Shown one piece after another: positions 25,595-34,557 of a DNA stretch of 64,000 nt. Both the position numbers and the translations under genes were made by a program. The stretch is taken from NCBI GenBank assembly GCA_963704875.1, contig CAVPIA010000008.1:1-64000 (forward strand), given 5' to 3'. A model generated the notes under the pieces. The model worked only from the letters and a program-made list of their open reading frames with translations. It was not told the origin of the DNA and did not search any database. This DNA comes from CAMYOC01 sp963704875. Its GTDB lineage: Bacteria > Pseudomonadota > Gammaproteobacteria > Steroidobacterales > XN24. Within the stretch, counting starts at the first letter, position 1. Each line of letters opens with the position of its first letter.

Positions 25595-25778
25595 AGTACC
25601 TCCACAACCACCAGTGCCGCGAATAGCCTGAAATCGATAGGGAGGGGCCGGCAACTGGCCTGGCCGCGACCCCCCGGCTCGCAGCGGCAGCAAGTGCTGG
25701 CATCCTAGCACACGCGCTGCCGAATGCTGCAGCAATAACTCCGTCGAATCTCTCTGCCGCCTTCCCTCGCTGGTCAAA

Positions 25779-25797
25779 GTGGACTAAAATGGTCCAC
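25779..25797. promoter_or_regulatory. Dyad operator overlapping the sufR promoter
   Basis: GTGGAC and GTCCAC arms are separated by TAAAATG. The spacer contains TAAAAT (25785-25790), a plausible -10 box 30 bp before the sufR ATG; the -35 region is poor. A repressor bound here would block the -10, consistent with autoregulation by the adjacent Rrf2 protein. Confidence 0.6.
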
Positions 25798-25820
25798 ATT
25801 GATCGATCAGAGATGAACCG

Positions 25821-26303
25821 ATGCTGCGAATGAGCAAGCTCACCGACTACGCGACCATGGTCCTGGCCGAATTGGCCCGCGGCGATGGCGCGCTGTTGAC
25901 CGCTGCCGACATGGCCACCCGTACCGGACTCACCGCGACAACTGTGAGCAAACTGCTCAAGTCGCTCACCCGTGCCGGCCTGGTCAACTCCCAGCGCGGA
26001 GCCCAGGGAGGCTACGTGCTGGCCCGGCAGCCGGACGATATCTCGGCAGCTGAGGTGATCGTCGCACTGGAGGGCCCGGTGGCGATCACTGAATGCAGCA
26101 CCGAGCATGGCAACTGCGACCTCGAGTCCGTGTGCCGGGTTGGAAGTGCCTGGCAGCGGATCAATCTCGCTATTTACCAGGCGCTGCAGAAAATCAGTCT
26201 GGCCGAACTGCTGCGTGGGCCTGACGAGACGCTGACATTTATTGACCTGCAGTCGGTAGGCGCTAGCCGCGGTTCGCCGCAAACCGCCATCCGCACCCGT
26301 TGA
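25821..26303 (+). CDS. sufR: Rrf2-family regulator of the SUF operon
   Basis: A 160-residue Rrf2 protein with an N-terminal winged helix (LTDYATMVLAELARG, RTGLTATTVSKLLKSLTRAGLVNSQRG) and a C-terminal Cys cluster (C93, C101 and C107 in ECSTEHGNCDLESVC). That spacing could ligate an Fe-S cluster. The gene immediately precedes sufB, as for the SUF system Fe-S cluster assembly regulator family. The symbol sufR is used for position and family; it is not the cyanobacterial DeoR-like SufR. Likely senses Fe-S status and controls its own operon. Confidence 0.88.
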   Translation: MLRMSKLTDYATMVLAELARGDGALLTAADMATRTGLTATTVSKLLKSLTRAGLVNSQRGAQGGYVLARQPDDISAAEVIVALEGPVAITECSTEHGNCDLESVCRVGSAWQRINLAIYQALQKISLAELLRGPDETLTFIDLQSVGASRGSPQTAIRTR

Positions 26304-26328
26304 ACAGAAGCCAGGGAATCATACGACC

Positions 26329-27777
26329 ATGACGACGCGTTCACCTGAAGCCGAAGACTTTGTCGGTAACAAATACAAGCACGGTTTTGTCACTGACATC
26401 GATGCGGACACCTTGCCGCCCGGTCTTGATGAAGATGTGATCCGCCTGATTTCGCTCAGAAAGAAAGAACCGGCGTTCCTGCTCGAATGGCGACTGCAGG
26501 CTTACCGGCATTGGTTGACGATGAAGGAACCGCAGTGGGCTCATGTCAGGCACGAACCGATCGATTATCAGGCGATTTCCTACTACTCGGCACCAAAAAG
26601 CAAAAAAGACGGGCCGAAGAGCCTGGACGAAGTAGATCCGAAGCTGCTTGAAACATACGAGAAGCTGGGCATCCCACTGCACGAGCGGGCGATTCTCGCC
26701 GGCGTCGCTGTTGACGCTGTTTTCGACAGCGTGTCGGTAGCAACGACCTTCAAGGGAAAACTGGCGGATGCAGGCGTGATCTTTTGTTCCTTCTCCGAGG
26801 CAGTCAGTAATCACCCGGAATTGATTGAGCAATATCTCGGTACCGTGGTGCCGGCCGGTGACAATTTTTTCGCTGCACTCAATTCAGCAGTATTCACTGA
26901 TGGTTCTTTTGTCTTCGTACCCAAGGGCGTGCGCTGCCCGATGGAACTGTCCACCTATTTCCGCATCAACGCAGCCAATACGGGTCAATTCGAGCGCACC
27001 CTGATCGTTGCCGAAGAAGGCAGTCATGTCAGCTACCTGGAAGGTTGCACCGCGCCGATGCGCGATGAGAACCAGCTGCACGCAGCCGTGGTGGAACTGG
27101 TTGCGCTGGATGATGCACAGATCAAGTACTCGACGGTGCAGAACTGGTATCCGGGAGATGAAAACGGCAAGGGCGGTATCTACAACTTCGTCACCAAGCG
27201 CGGCGATTGCCGTGGCCATCGCTCCAAGATTTCATGGACCCAGGTTGAGACGGGCTCAGCGATCACCTGGAAGTACCCGAGCTGCGTACTGCGTGGTGAC
27301 GACTCGGTAGGCGAGTTCTATTCGGTCGCTGTGGCCAATAACTACCAGCAGGCGGATACCGGCACCAAGATGATCCATATCGGCCGCAACAGCCGCAGCA
27401 CCATTGTCTCCAAGGGCATCTCCGCCGGCCACGCGCAGAACTCCTACCGTGGCCTGGTAAAGGTGCTGCCCGGTGCCGAAGGCGCACGCAATTACACCCA
27501 GTGCGACTCCCTGCTGATGGGCGATCGCTGCGGTGCGCATACCTTCCCGTACATCGAGGCCAGGGATCCAAGCGCCCATATCGAGCACGAGGCCACCACA
27601 TCGAAGATCGGCGAGGACCAGCTGTTCTACTGCCTGCAGCGGGGCTTGTCGGAGGAAGATGCCGTCAACATGATCGTCAATGGTTTCTGCAAGGAAGTGT
27701 TCCGCGAGCTGCCGATGGAGTTTGCGGTCGAAGCGCAAAATCTGCTCAGCGTCAGCCTCGAAGGGGCCGTTGGTTAG
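26329..27777 (+). CDS. sufB: Fe-S cluster assembly scaffold subunit SufB
   Basis: Subunit of the SufBC2D scaffold on which Fe-S clusters are built. The 482-residue protein shows the N-terminal EDFVGNKYKHGFVTDI region, the beta-helix core with EGCTAPMRDENQLHAAVVELVA, and the C-terminal block SLLMGDRCGAHTFPYIEARDPSAHIEHEATTSKIGEDQLFY. The latter contains the conserved Cys and Glu thought to hold the nascent cluster. It lies 25 bp after sufR. Confidence 0.97.
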   Translation: MTTRSPEAEDFVGNKYKHGFVTDIDADTLPPGLDEDVIRLISLRKKEPAFLLEWRLQAYRHWLTMKEPQWAHVRHEPIDYQAISYYSAPKSKKDGPKSLDEVDPKLLETYEKLGIPLHERAILAGVAVDAVFDSVSVATTFKGKLADAGVIFCSFSEAVSNHPELIEQYLGTVVPAGDNFFAALNSAVFTDGSFVFVPKGVRCPMELSTYFRINAANTGQFERTLIVAEEGSHVSYLEGCTAPMRDENQLHAAVVELVALDDAQIKYSTVQNWYPGDENGKGGIYNFVTKRGDCRGHRSKISWTQVETGSAITWKYPSCVLRGDDSVGEFYSVAVANNYQQADTGTKMIHIGRNSRSTIVSKGISAGHAQNSYRGLVKVLPGAEGARNYTQCDSLLMGDRCGAHTFPYIEARDPSAHIEHEATTSKIGEDQLFYCLQRGLSEEDAVNMIVNGFCKEVFRELPMEFAVEAQNLLSVSLEGAVG

Positions 27778-27813
27778 TCAAGCCGCCAGTTCAGTTATCC
27801 GAGAGAATTATCC

Positions 27814-28566
27814 ATGCTTAAAATCAGCAATCTACAGGCCACAGTCCACGGCAAGCAGATCCTCAAAGGTCTTGATCTCGACGTTGCGACCGGCCAGGTC
27901 CATGCGATCATGGGACCAAACGGATCTGGCAAAAGCACGCTGGCCAGCATTCTCGCAGGTCGGGATGGCTACGAAGTCACCGGCGGCTCGGTGCGCTACC
28001 AGGAAACGGATTTGCTTGAGCTGGCGCCGGAAGAACGGGCCAGAGAAGGCGTGTTTCTTGCATTTCAATACCCGGTCGAAATCCCCGGGGTGAACAACGC
28101 ATATCTGCTGAAAGCCGCGCTCAACGCTCAGCGCAAGCATCGCGGCGAGCAGGAACTTGATGCGTTTGAGTTTCTGACCCTGATCAAGGACAAGATGCAG
28201 CTGATGCGGATGGATGAGAGCTTTCTCAATCGAGGCGTCAATGAGGGGTTTTCCGGCGGCGAGAAGAAACGTAACGAGATTCTGCAGATGGCTGTGCTCG
28301 AACCCAGACTGGCGATCCTTGACGAGACCGATTCGGGACTTGATATCGATGCGCTGAAAGTCGTTTCTGCAGGAGTTAACAGCCTGCGCAGCGCTGATCG
28401 TTCAATCATTCTGGTGACTCACTACCAGCGCCTGCTGGACTACATCGAACCCGATTTTGTCCATGTGCTGTCTGACGGACAGATCGTGCGCACCGGCGGC
28501 AAGGAACTTGCGCTGGAGCTTGAAACCCGCGGATACGACTGGACCCGGGAGGCCGCGAGCGCATGA
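27814..28566 (+). CDS. sufC: Fe-S cluster assembly ATPase SufC
   Basis: ABC-type ATPase that drives conformational change in SufB-SufD. Walker A GPNGSGKST is at residues 34-42. The signature NEGFSGGEKKRNEILQM is the SufC-specific form, and Walker B LAILDETDSGLDIDAL is present. It is 250 residues long, with 36 bp between sufB and this start and a 4-bp overlap with sufD. Confidence 0.97.
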   Translation: MLKISNLQATVHGKQILKGLDLDVATGQVHAIMGPNGSGKSTLASILAGRDGYEVTGGSVRYQETDLLELAPEERAREGVFLAFQYPVEIPGVNNAYLLKAALNAQRKHRGEQELDAFEFLTLIKDKMQLMRMDESFLNRGVNEGFSGGEKKRNEILQMAVLEPRLAILDETDSGLDIDALKVVSAGVNSLRSADRSIILVTHYQRLLDYIEPDFVHVLSDGQIVRTGGKELALELETRGYDWTREAASA

Positions 28567-29915
28567 TTCGGACAGCCGAAATCGCTGGCAACGGGGTCGC
28601 GCTGTCTCCAGCCGAGTCCAGTTTGCGCGAAGCACTGGCGAAAACAATGGCGGCACGACCCGCCGCCAGCTCGCTGCGAGCGGCCGGGGCCGAGGCTTTT
28701 GCGGATACCGGTTTCCCGCAGCTTACTCAGGAGGCGTGGAAATACACCAGCCTGCGAAATCTGGCCAGGCGCACATTCCAGCCCAGCGGACCGGTATCTA
28801 TGCCTGAGCCGGCAGCGGTGGCTGAGATGGCGATCGAAGGTCTGGCGGGTCCAAAACTGGTATTTGTCAACGGATGGTATGTGCCTGGTTTGTCTGATCC
28901 GCAGGCAGCGGATGGCCTCGAGTTGCACTCGCTGGGCGAAATGCTCACCGATCCAGCGGCAGAATTGCCGCAGACCCTGGCCACACTGACAGATTTGAAG
29001 CGGCATCCATTTGCTGCGCTCAATCAGGGAATGCTTGAACATGGTGTTGTGGTTCGGGCACGTGCCGGTTCCCAGCTAACTGAGCCGGTCTATCTGCTGT
29101 TTCTTTCGACACCGGCAGCCGAACCGCAAGCTTGTCACCCTCGCCTGCTGATCGAGACCGGGGCGAATGCATCCATGACCGTGCTCGAGCACTACGCCAG
29201 CCTCGGAAGCAATGAGAACCTGACCAATGTTGTGAGTGAACTGCATCTGGCTGTGGGCTCAAAGATCACCCATCACCGGATACAGGATGCGTCAAGCAGC
29301 GGCTTCCACATCGGCGGCCTGTTCGCCAGCGTCGGCCGTGACGCGAGGCTGGAGAGCCACAATATGTGCTTCGGCGGCGCGTTGACCCGAATCGACCTTG
29401 AGGTTGCGCTGGCCGAACCCGGCGCGGAGGTCGATTTGAACGGCCTGTATTGCCTGTCCGGCCGACAGCATGCCGACAACCACACCATCGTCGCTCATCA
29501 GGCACCCCGGACTCGCAGTGATCAGGACTATCGGGGCGTCATGGACGGACGTTCGCGTGCGGTCTTCAGTGGCAAGGCGATCGTCCATCAGGACGCGCAG
29601 AAAATCGAGGCGCACCAATCGAACAGCAACTTGCTGCTGTCAAAGCAGGCCGAGATCGACACCAAGCCGGAGCTTGAAATCTACGCCGATGACGTCAAGT
29701 GCAGCCATGGCGCAACGGTAGGGCAACTCGACCCCAGCGCCCTGTTCTATCTGCGCAGCCGTGGCATCGATCTCGAAACCGCGCGGGCCTTGCTGACTTA
29801 TGCGTTTGCCGAGGCAGTTCTCGGTCGTATCGAACTCGAGCCTGTCAGAAAGCGGCTGGAAACAGCAGTCGCCGGCACCCTCCCCGAGCGCAGCCTGATC
29901 GAGGATTTGCTATGA
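28563..29915 (+). CDS. sufD: Fe-S cluster assembly protein SufD
   Basis: Paralogue of SufB completing the SufBC2D complex. The 450-residue protein has an N-terminal helical region and a C-terminal beta-helix ending with the conserved EIYADDVKCSHGATVGQLDPSALFYLRSRG block that includes the functional histidine. The start overlaps sufC (ATGA) and the stop overlaps the sufS ATG. Confidence 0.96.
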   Translation: MIRTAEIAGNGVALSPAESSLREALAKTMAARPAASSLRAAGAEAFADTGFPQLTQEAWKYTSLRNLARRTFQPSGPVSMPEPAAVAEMAIEGLAGPKLVFVNGWYVPGLSDPQAADGLELHSLGEMLTDPAAELPQTLATLTDLKRHPFAALNQGMLEHGVVVRARAGSQLTEPVYLLFLSTPAAEPQACHPRLLIETGANASMTVLEHYASLGSNENLTNVVSELHLAVGSKITHHRIQDASSSGFHIGGLFASVGRDARLESHNMCFGGALTRIDLEVALAEPGAEVDLNGLYCLSGRQHADNHTIVAHQAPRTRSDQDYRGVMDGRSRAVFSGKAIVHQDAQKIEAHQSNSNLLLSKQAEIDTKPELEIYADDVKCSHGATVGQLDPSALFYLRSRGIDLETARALLTYAFAEAVLGRIELEPVRKRLETAVAGTLPERSLIEDLL

Positions 29916-31171
29916 GCAGCAGTATGAGCGCAACGACCCAAACGAGCCCGGCGAGGCTGGATGTCGCCGCTTTGCGAGATGATTTTCCCATCCTGCACCA
30001 GATGGTGAATGGCAAACCGCTTGCGTATCTCGACAATGCCGCGTCCTCGCAACGTCCGCGGCAGGTGACTGATGCAGTTACGCATTACGATCAGCACGAT
30101 CACGCCAATATCCATCGCGGCGTTCATACCCTGAGCCAGCGCGCAACGGATGCATTCGAGGGCGCGCGCAAGCGGATTGCCGCATTCATCAACGCAGCCT
30201 CAGAACGCGAGATCATATTCACCCGCGGTACCACTGAAGCGATCAATCTGGTCGCGCAGTCATATGCGCGTCCGCGACTGGGCCCAGGTGACCAGATCCT
30301 GATCACCTGGATGGAGCATCATTCGAATATCGTTCCGTGGCAGATGGTTTGCGAACAGACCGGCGCCGAGTTGATCGTGGCGCCGATTGATGACCGTGGC
30401 CAGCTGCGCATGGACGAGTTCGAGCGCTTGCTGGGACCGCGTACACGACTGGTGGCTGCGGTGCATGTCTCCAACGCACTTGGCACAATCAATCCTGTCG
30501 AAGATATTGTGAAACTGGCCCACAGCCGTAATGTCCCGGTGCTGCTGGATGGCGCACAGGCGCTACCTCATGGGCGCGTTGATGTGCGCGCGCTCGGCTG
30601 CGATTTTTACGCATTCTCCGGACACAAGATGTACGGCCCCACCGGTATCGGCGCGCTCTACGGCAGAGAACAACTGCTGGAGGAGATGCCGCCGTGGCAG
30701 GGTGGCGGGGACATGATCCGCATGGTCCGCTTCGACCGCACTGAATACAACGATCTGCCGTGGAAATTCGAGGCTGGCACACCCAATATTTCTGGCGCCG
30801 TGGGCCTCGGTGCTGCAGTCGATTATCTCGAGTCAGTGGGTATGGATGCGATCGCTGCGCGGGAAGCAGAACTGCTCGAGTATGCCACTCAAAGCCTGTT
30901 GCAGGTGCCAGGCCTGCGTTTGATTGGCACTGCCGAGCACAAGGCTTCGCTGGTGTCCTTTGTGCTGGACGGAGTCCATCCGCACGACATCGGTACCATC
31001 GTCGACCACGACGGTATCGCGGTGCGCACCGGGCATCATTGCGCGATGCCGGTGATGGAGTTTTTCGGCATCCCGGCGACTGCGCGCGCGTCCTTCGCTC
31101 TGTACAACACTGAAGACGAAATCGACCGTCTGGCTGAGTCACTTTCTCGCGCGCGGGAGGTCTTCACCTGA
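29912..31171 (+). CDS. sufS: Cysteine desulfurase SufS
   Basis: PLP enzyme that extracts sulfur from cysteine for cluster assembly. The Schiff-base lysine is K239 in SGHKMYGPTG. The persulfide cysteine is C377 in RTGHHCAMPVM, followed by the typical R-x-S-F-x-x-YNT motif. The ATG at 29912 overlaps the sufD stop; the longer open frame from 29699 is antisense-like noise inside sufD. Length is 419 residues. The adjacent SufU is the expected sulfur acceptor. Confidence 0.97.
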   Translation: MSSSMSATTQTSPARLDVAALRDDFPILHQMVNGKPLAYLDNAASSQRPRQVTDAVTHYDQHDHANIHRGVHTLSQRATDAFEGARKRIAAFINAASEREIIFTRGTTEAINLVAQSYARPRLGPGDQILITWMEHHSNIVPWQMVCEQTGAELIVAPIDDRGQLRMDEFERLLGPRTRLVAAVHVSNALGTINPVEDIVKLAHSRNVPVLLDGAQALPHGRVDVRALGCDFYAFSGHKMYGPTGIGALYGREQLLEEMPPWQGGGDMIRMVRFDRTEYNDLPWKFEAGTPNISGAVGLGAAVDYLESVGMDAIAAREAELLEYATQSLLQVPGLRLIGTAEHKASLVSFVLDGVHPHDIGTIVDHDGIAVRTGHHCAMPVMEFFGIPATARASFALYNTEDEIDRLAESLSRAREVFT

Positions 31172-31620
31172 TGGACCTGAAGGATCTGTACAAGGATGTG
31201 ATCGTCGACCACAATCGCGCGCCAAGAAATTTCCGTCAGATCGAGCCGCCGCGCAAAGATGCGGAGGGTTTCAACCCACTTTGCGGCGACAAGCTGCACG
31301 TCTATGTCAGCGTAAGCGAAAACAATCGCATCGAAGACATCAGCTTTGAAGGCTCGGGCTGCGCCATCTCGGTCGCATCGGCCTCGTTGATGACCGAGGC
31401 ATTAAAAGGCAAGTCGGAAGACGAGGCGCTCGCGATGTTCGGGCGTATGCACGGCTTGCTGACCGGCGACAGCGAGGCCGCGGGCGATGCGACCGAGTTG
31501 GGCAAGCTCGCCGCATTATCCGGAGTTCGCGAATACCCCACCCGGGTCAAGTGCGCCAGCTTGTGCTGGCACACGATGAAGGCAGCGCTGGCCGGGACCC
31601 GCACGATCACTACAGAGTGA
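31171..31620 (+). CDS. sufU: Sulfur transfer protein SufU
   Basis: IscU-fold, zinc-bound protein that accepts persulfide sulfur from SufS. Conserved residues are visible: an aspartate/cysteine pair in NPLCGDKLHVYV, the second cysteine in GSGCAISVASAS, and the third in RVKCASLCW. The insertion around 80-105 (AMFGRMHGLLTGDS) is typical of SufU and absent from IscU. At 149 residues it is normal. SufU is best known from Gram-positive SUF operons, so its use here instead of SufE is notable. One-base overlap with sufS. Confidence 0.94.
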   Translation: MDLKDLYKDVIVDHNRAPRNFRQIEPPRKDAEGFNPLCGDKLHVYVSVSENNRIEDISFEGSGCAISVASASLMTEALKGKSEDEALAMFGRMHGLLTGDSEAAGDATELGKLAALSGVREYPTRVKCASLCWHTMKAALAGTRTITTE

Positions 31621-31636
31621 GATAGAGAGCACATCG

Positions 31637-32185
31637 ATGTTTGGCAAGAATAGCGAACCTGTCCAGCTCTACCGGGACTGTCCGGCGGTGTTGATCCCTG
31701 CCGGGGATGAGGTCATCCTGCGCAAGGGTGCCAATGCGTTTATCACCCAGGCCCTGGGCGGCAGCTTCACCATCTTCCTTGACGGCAATCTGTTCCGCAT
31801 CGACGGGCAACACGCGGACGCTCTCGGGAAAGACCCGGTGGAACCACCGACATTGCCGCCCGAAGCGTCACAAGACGATGTAGAGAAGCTTGTCTGGGAG
31901 CAGATGCGGACCTGTTTCGACCCGGAAATCCCGGTCAATATCGTCGATCTGGGCTTGATATATCGCTGCCAGCTGCGGACCAGCCATGACGGCTGGCGGG
32001 TTGATGTGGTCATGACTCTGACCGCTCCTGGCTGCGGCATGGGAGATATCCTGGTTCATGATGTGCGCAGCAAAATTGAGATCATTCCTTCGGTTGAACG
32101 AGCCGATGTTGACCTGGTGTTCGACCCACCCTGGAATCAGGACATGATGTCCGACGCGGCCCGCCTCCAGACCGGAATGATGTAG
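31637..32185 (+). CDS. sufT: Putative Fe-S cluster assembly protein SufT
   Basis: A 182-residue protein whose C-terminal two thirds is a MIP18/DUF59 domain, with the motif FDPEIPVNIVDLGLIYRC and the conserved cysteine in TLTAPGCGMGDIL. An N-terminal segment (about 1-60) distinguishes the SufT subfamily from plain DUF59 proteins. SufT helps in Fe-S maturation under high demand in other bacteria. It lies 16 bp after sufU. Confidence 0.93.
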   Translation: MFGKNSEPVQLYRDCPAVLIPAGDEVILRKGANAFITQALGGSFTIFLDGNLFRIDGQHADALGKDPVEPPTLPPEASQDDVEKLVWEQMRTCFDPEIPVNIVDLGLIYRCQLRTSHDGWRVDVVMTLTAPGCGMGDILVHDVRSKIEIIPSVERADVDLVFDPPWNQDMMSDAARLQTGMM

Positions 32186-32202
32186 ACAGCGGAGAAAGCA
32201 GC

Positions 32203-32523
32203 GTGAGTGATCTTGAATGGCTGGATGTCGCGGCTGAAGGAAGCATCAGCAACGGCTCGTATGCGGTGCTGGAATCTGATGATTTCCTGATTGCTGTGTT
32301 CAACATCGATGGTGAATTGCTGGCAATCGAAGATGTTTGCACCCATGACGGCGCCGAGCTGACCGGCGGACCTCTGGATGGTTGCGAACTGATCTGTCCA
32401 CGCCATGGCGCACGCTTTTGCCTGCGCACCGGCAAGGCATTGTCGGCGCCTGCCTATGAGGATATCTCCACCTACAAGGTGCGGACGCATGACGGACGCA
32501 TCCAGGTCGGCGTGTCTGCATGA
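32203..32523 (+). CDS. Rieske-type [2Fe-2S] ferredoxin
   Basis: A 106-residue protein with the complete Rieske motif: C-T-H near residue 46 (EDVCTHDGAEL) and C-P-R-H near residue 66 (ELICPRHGARF). It is of the type found as ferredoxin subunits of non-heme oxygenases. The GTG start has GGAG upstream. Its position as the last suf gene suggests electron supply to Fe-S assembly, or cotranscription with its maturation machinery. No oxygenase gene is nearby. Confidence 0.9.
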   Translation: MSDLEWLDVAAEGSISNGSYAVLESDDFLIAVFNIDGELLAIEDVCTHDGAELTGGPLDGCELICPRHGARFCLRTGKALSAPAYEDISTYKVRTHDGRIQVGVSA

Positions 32524-33002
32524 AGATACGGGCGCTCTGCCTGATCACGCTGTTCGGACTCGCGCTCCCTGCGATCGCGTCTGCCGATGGTCCAGGCAAT
32601 TTGCCTGCACCGACAGATGAGGCACGGACGGAGATCGAATTCCTGTTGCGCTACGTGGAACAGTCGGACTGCATTTTCATCCGCAACGGCAAAGAACATC
32701 AGGGCCCGGCGGCCGCCAGTCATATGCGCCGCAAGTTCGAGCATTTTCTCGCCGAGGACGAAGTACAAACGGCAGAGGATTTTATCCGTCTGGCCGGGAC
32801 CCGTAGCATGCTCAGCGGCCGCCCCTATCGGATTCGCCAGGAAAATGGCGTCGAAATAGACACGTCTGTCTGGCTTCAGTCTGCGCTGAACGGGTATCGT
32901 CTCGAGGCTGCTCTTGCAGCTGATCGTGAGGCAGTTAGTGCGGCAGGCCTCGATGCAGACCTTGATGCCGGCGAAGACCTGTCGCTGGGGAATCACCAGT
33001 GA
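32520..33002 (+). CDS. DUF5329 family periplasmic protein
   Basis: A 160-residue secreted protein with a signal peptide (about 1-21, ending ASA). The DUF5329 core has the pattern EIEFLLRYVEQSDCIFIRNG followed by AASHMRRKFEHF and the RLAGTRSMLSGRPYRIR motif. Function is unknown. The ATG overlaps the Rieske gene stop by 4 bp and its stop overlaps the next gene, so it is read in the same transcript. Confidence 0.82.
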   Translation: MKIRALCLITLFGLALPAIASADGPGNLPAPTDEARTEIEFLLRYVEQSDCIFIRNGKEHQGPAAASHMRRKFEHFLAEDEVQTAEDFIRLAGTRSMLSGRPYRIRQENGVEIDTSVWLQSALNGYRLEAALAADREAVSAAGLDADLDAGEDLSLGNHQ

Positions 33003-33973
33003 CGCGCCGGATTCATCAGCTGATATCCCGTTGGCCGATATCCCATTGGCTGATTTTGAGCATCGCCTGGACCGGCATTAGCGCCTGTGTAAGCCCTCAT
33101 CTGGCGCCGCAACCGCGCCTGCAGACCTATGGCCATACTATGCAGTTGCAGCCAGCAGCCATCGCTGACCCGGCGCTGCGGGTCATGACGGTCAACCTTG
33201 CTCACGCGCGCGGGACCGGGCTGCATCAGGCATTGCAGAACGAAGAACGTGCGCGCGCGAACCTCGATGCCGTACGTGCGGTTATCCAGCGCGAAGCGCC
33301 CCAGGTCGTAGCGCTGCAGGAAGCTGACGCGTCGTCTGCATGGAGCGGCGCTTTTGATCACGTGGATTACCTGGCAGAGACCTCTGGCTTTGCGTCGGGT
33401 CTGCTGTCCATCCATGCTGAAGGCGGTGGCCAGACATACGGCACCGCACTGCTGACCCAGCTGCCTGTGGTCGATAAGCGCGCCTATACGTTCGCGCCGG
33501 CTGTGGCAACGTTTCCCAAGGGTTTCAGCTTGCTGACGGTGCGCTGGCCTGCCGAGGACGAACTCGTGGATCTGGTATCGCTGCATCTCGAGCCGCTGCG
33601 CACCAAAGTGCGTCAAGAGCAGGCCCGACAACTAATCGCGGCGCTGGCCGATCGCGGCAGGCCGCTGATCATCATGGGTGATTTTAATACCGAATGGGAC
33701 CACAGAGATGGGGTGCTCGACAGTATTATCAGGGATCTGGATCTGCAGACCTTCCGCCAGCAGGCCGAGGATCTGGCAACCTATCCCAGATTCGGACGAC
33801 GCCTGGACTGGATCCTCGCGTCACAGCACTTTGAGTTTGCTGGATTCAGCGTGTTGCCGGACCGCCTGTCAGACCATCGTGCTGTCATGGCCTTGCTGCG
33901 GCCACGACCGGAAGCACCAATGGCAGACGATCGTGACGTGGCCAGCATAGTCAACCTGAGGCCGGACCATTGA
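32999..33973 (+). CDS. Endonuclease/exonuclease/phosphatase (EEP) family hydrolase, putative lipoprotein
   Basis: A 324-residue protein. A hydrophobic N-terminus ends WTGISAC, a plausible lipobox, so an envelope location is likely. EEP motifs are all visible: VMTVNLAHARG, the metal-binding QEAD, SLHLEPLRTKVRQEQA, the catalytic GDFNTEWD, and the C-terminal LSDHRAVMA. The substrate could be nucleic acid, phospholipid or another phosphodiester and cannot be settled. Overlaps its neighbours by 4 bp on each side. Confidence 0.88.
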   Translation: MTRRIHQLISRWPISHWLILSIAWTGISACVSPHLAPQPRLQTYGHTMQLQPAAIADPALRVMTVNLAHARGTGLHQALQNEERARANLDAVRAVIQREAPQVVALQEADASSAWSGAFDHVDYLAETSGFASGLLSIHAEGGGQTYGTALLTQLPVVDKRAYTFAPAVATFPKGFSLLTVRWPAEDELVDLVSLHLEPLRTKVRQEQARQLIAALADRGRPLIIMGDFNTEWDHRDGVLDSIIRDLDLQTFRQQAEDLATYPRFGRRLDWILASQHFEFAGFSVLPDRLSDHRAVMALLRPRPEAPMADDRDVASIVNLRPDH

Positions 33974-34503
33974 TCCGCCTGACCTTGCTCCGCCATGCGA
34001 AATCCAGCTGGGACGACGCCGGCCTGGACGACTTCGATCGGCCATTGAATCCGCGTGGACGACGCGACGCACCGGAGATGGGGCGGCGTCTGCGCGCAAG
34101 CGAACAGGTACCCGATCTGCTGATCACCAGTCCCGCCATGCGTGCGCTGACAACCGCGCGCATGGCGGGACGCGAAATGGGATTTCCAGAGCAGCGGATC
34201 ATCATGGAACCATCGCTATATCACGCCAGCGCCAGCGGCTTGTTCTCTATCCTTGCATCGCTGGAGACCCGGGCCCGGCACGTGATGCTGGTTGGACACA
34301 ATCCGGGACTCACCGACTTCGCGGTTCATCTCAGCGATGTGCGCATAGACAACCTGCCTACCGCTAGCCTGTTCTGCTGCGATCTGGAGTTGAGCGACCT
34401 GAGTGAGATCGCGCCCGGAACCGGTCACTTCGTGTATTACGATTTCCCCAAGAACACGCGGGGCTCCTTCCTGACCGCTGCGGACTTCCAGACCGGCCGT
34501 TAG
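33970..34503 (+). CDS. SixA-like histidine phosphatase
   Basis: Branch-1 histidine phosphatase of 177 residues. The catalytic LRHAKSSWDD has R8 and H9, the second arginine is in RPLNPRGRRDA, and the second catalytic histidine is in LVGHNPGL. It is close to SixA, which acts on phosphohistidine in phosphorelays or the nitrogen PTS, but the target here is unknown. The start is TTG at 33970, overlapping the EEP stop codon. Confidence 0.9.
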   Translation: MIRLTLLRHAKSSWDDAGLDDFDRPLNPRGRRDAPEMGRRLRASEQVPDLLITSPAMRALTTARMAGREMGFPEQRIIMEPSLYHASASGLFSILASLETRARHVMLVGHNPGLTDFAVHLSDVRIDNLPTASLFCCDLELSDLSEIAPGTGHFVYYDFPKNTRGSFLTAADFQTGR

Positions 34504-34557
34504 CCCGGTGGACCGAACAAGGACCCCGACATCAAGCACGTTGCACAGGAGCGCAAG

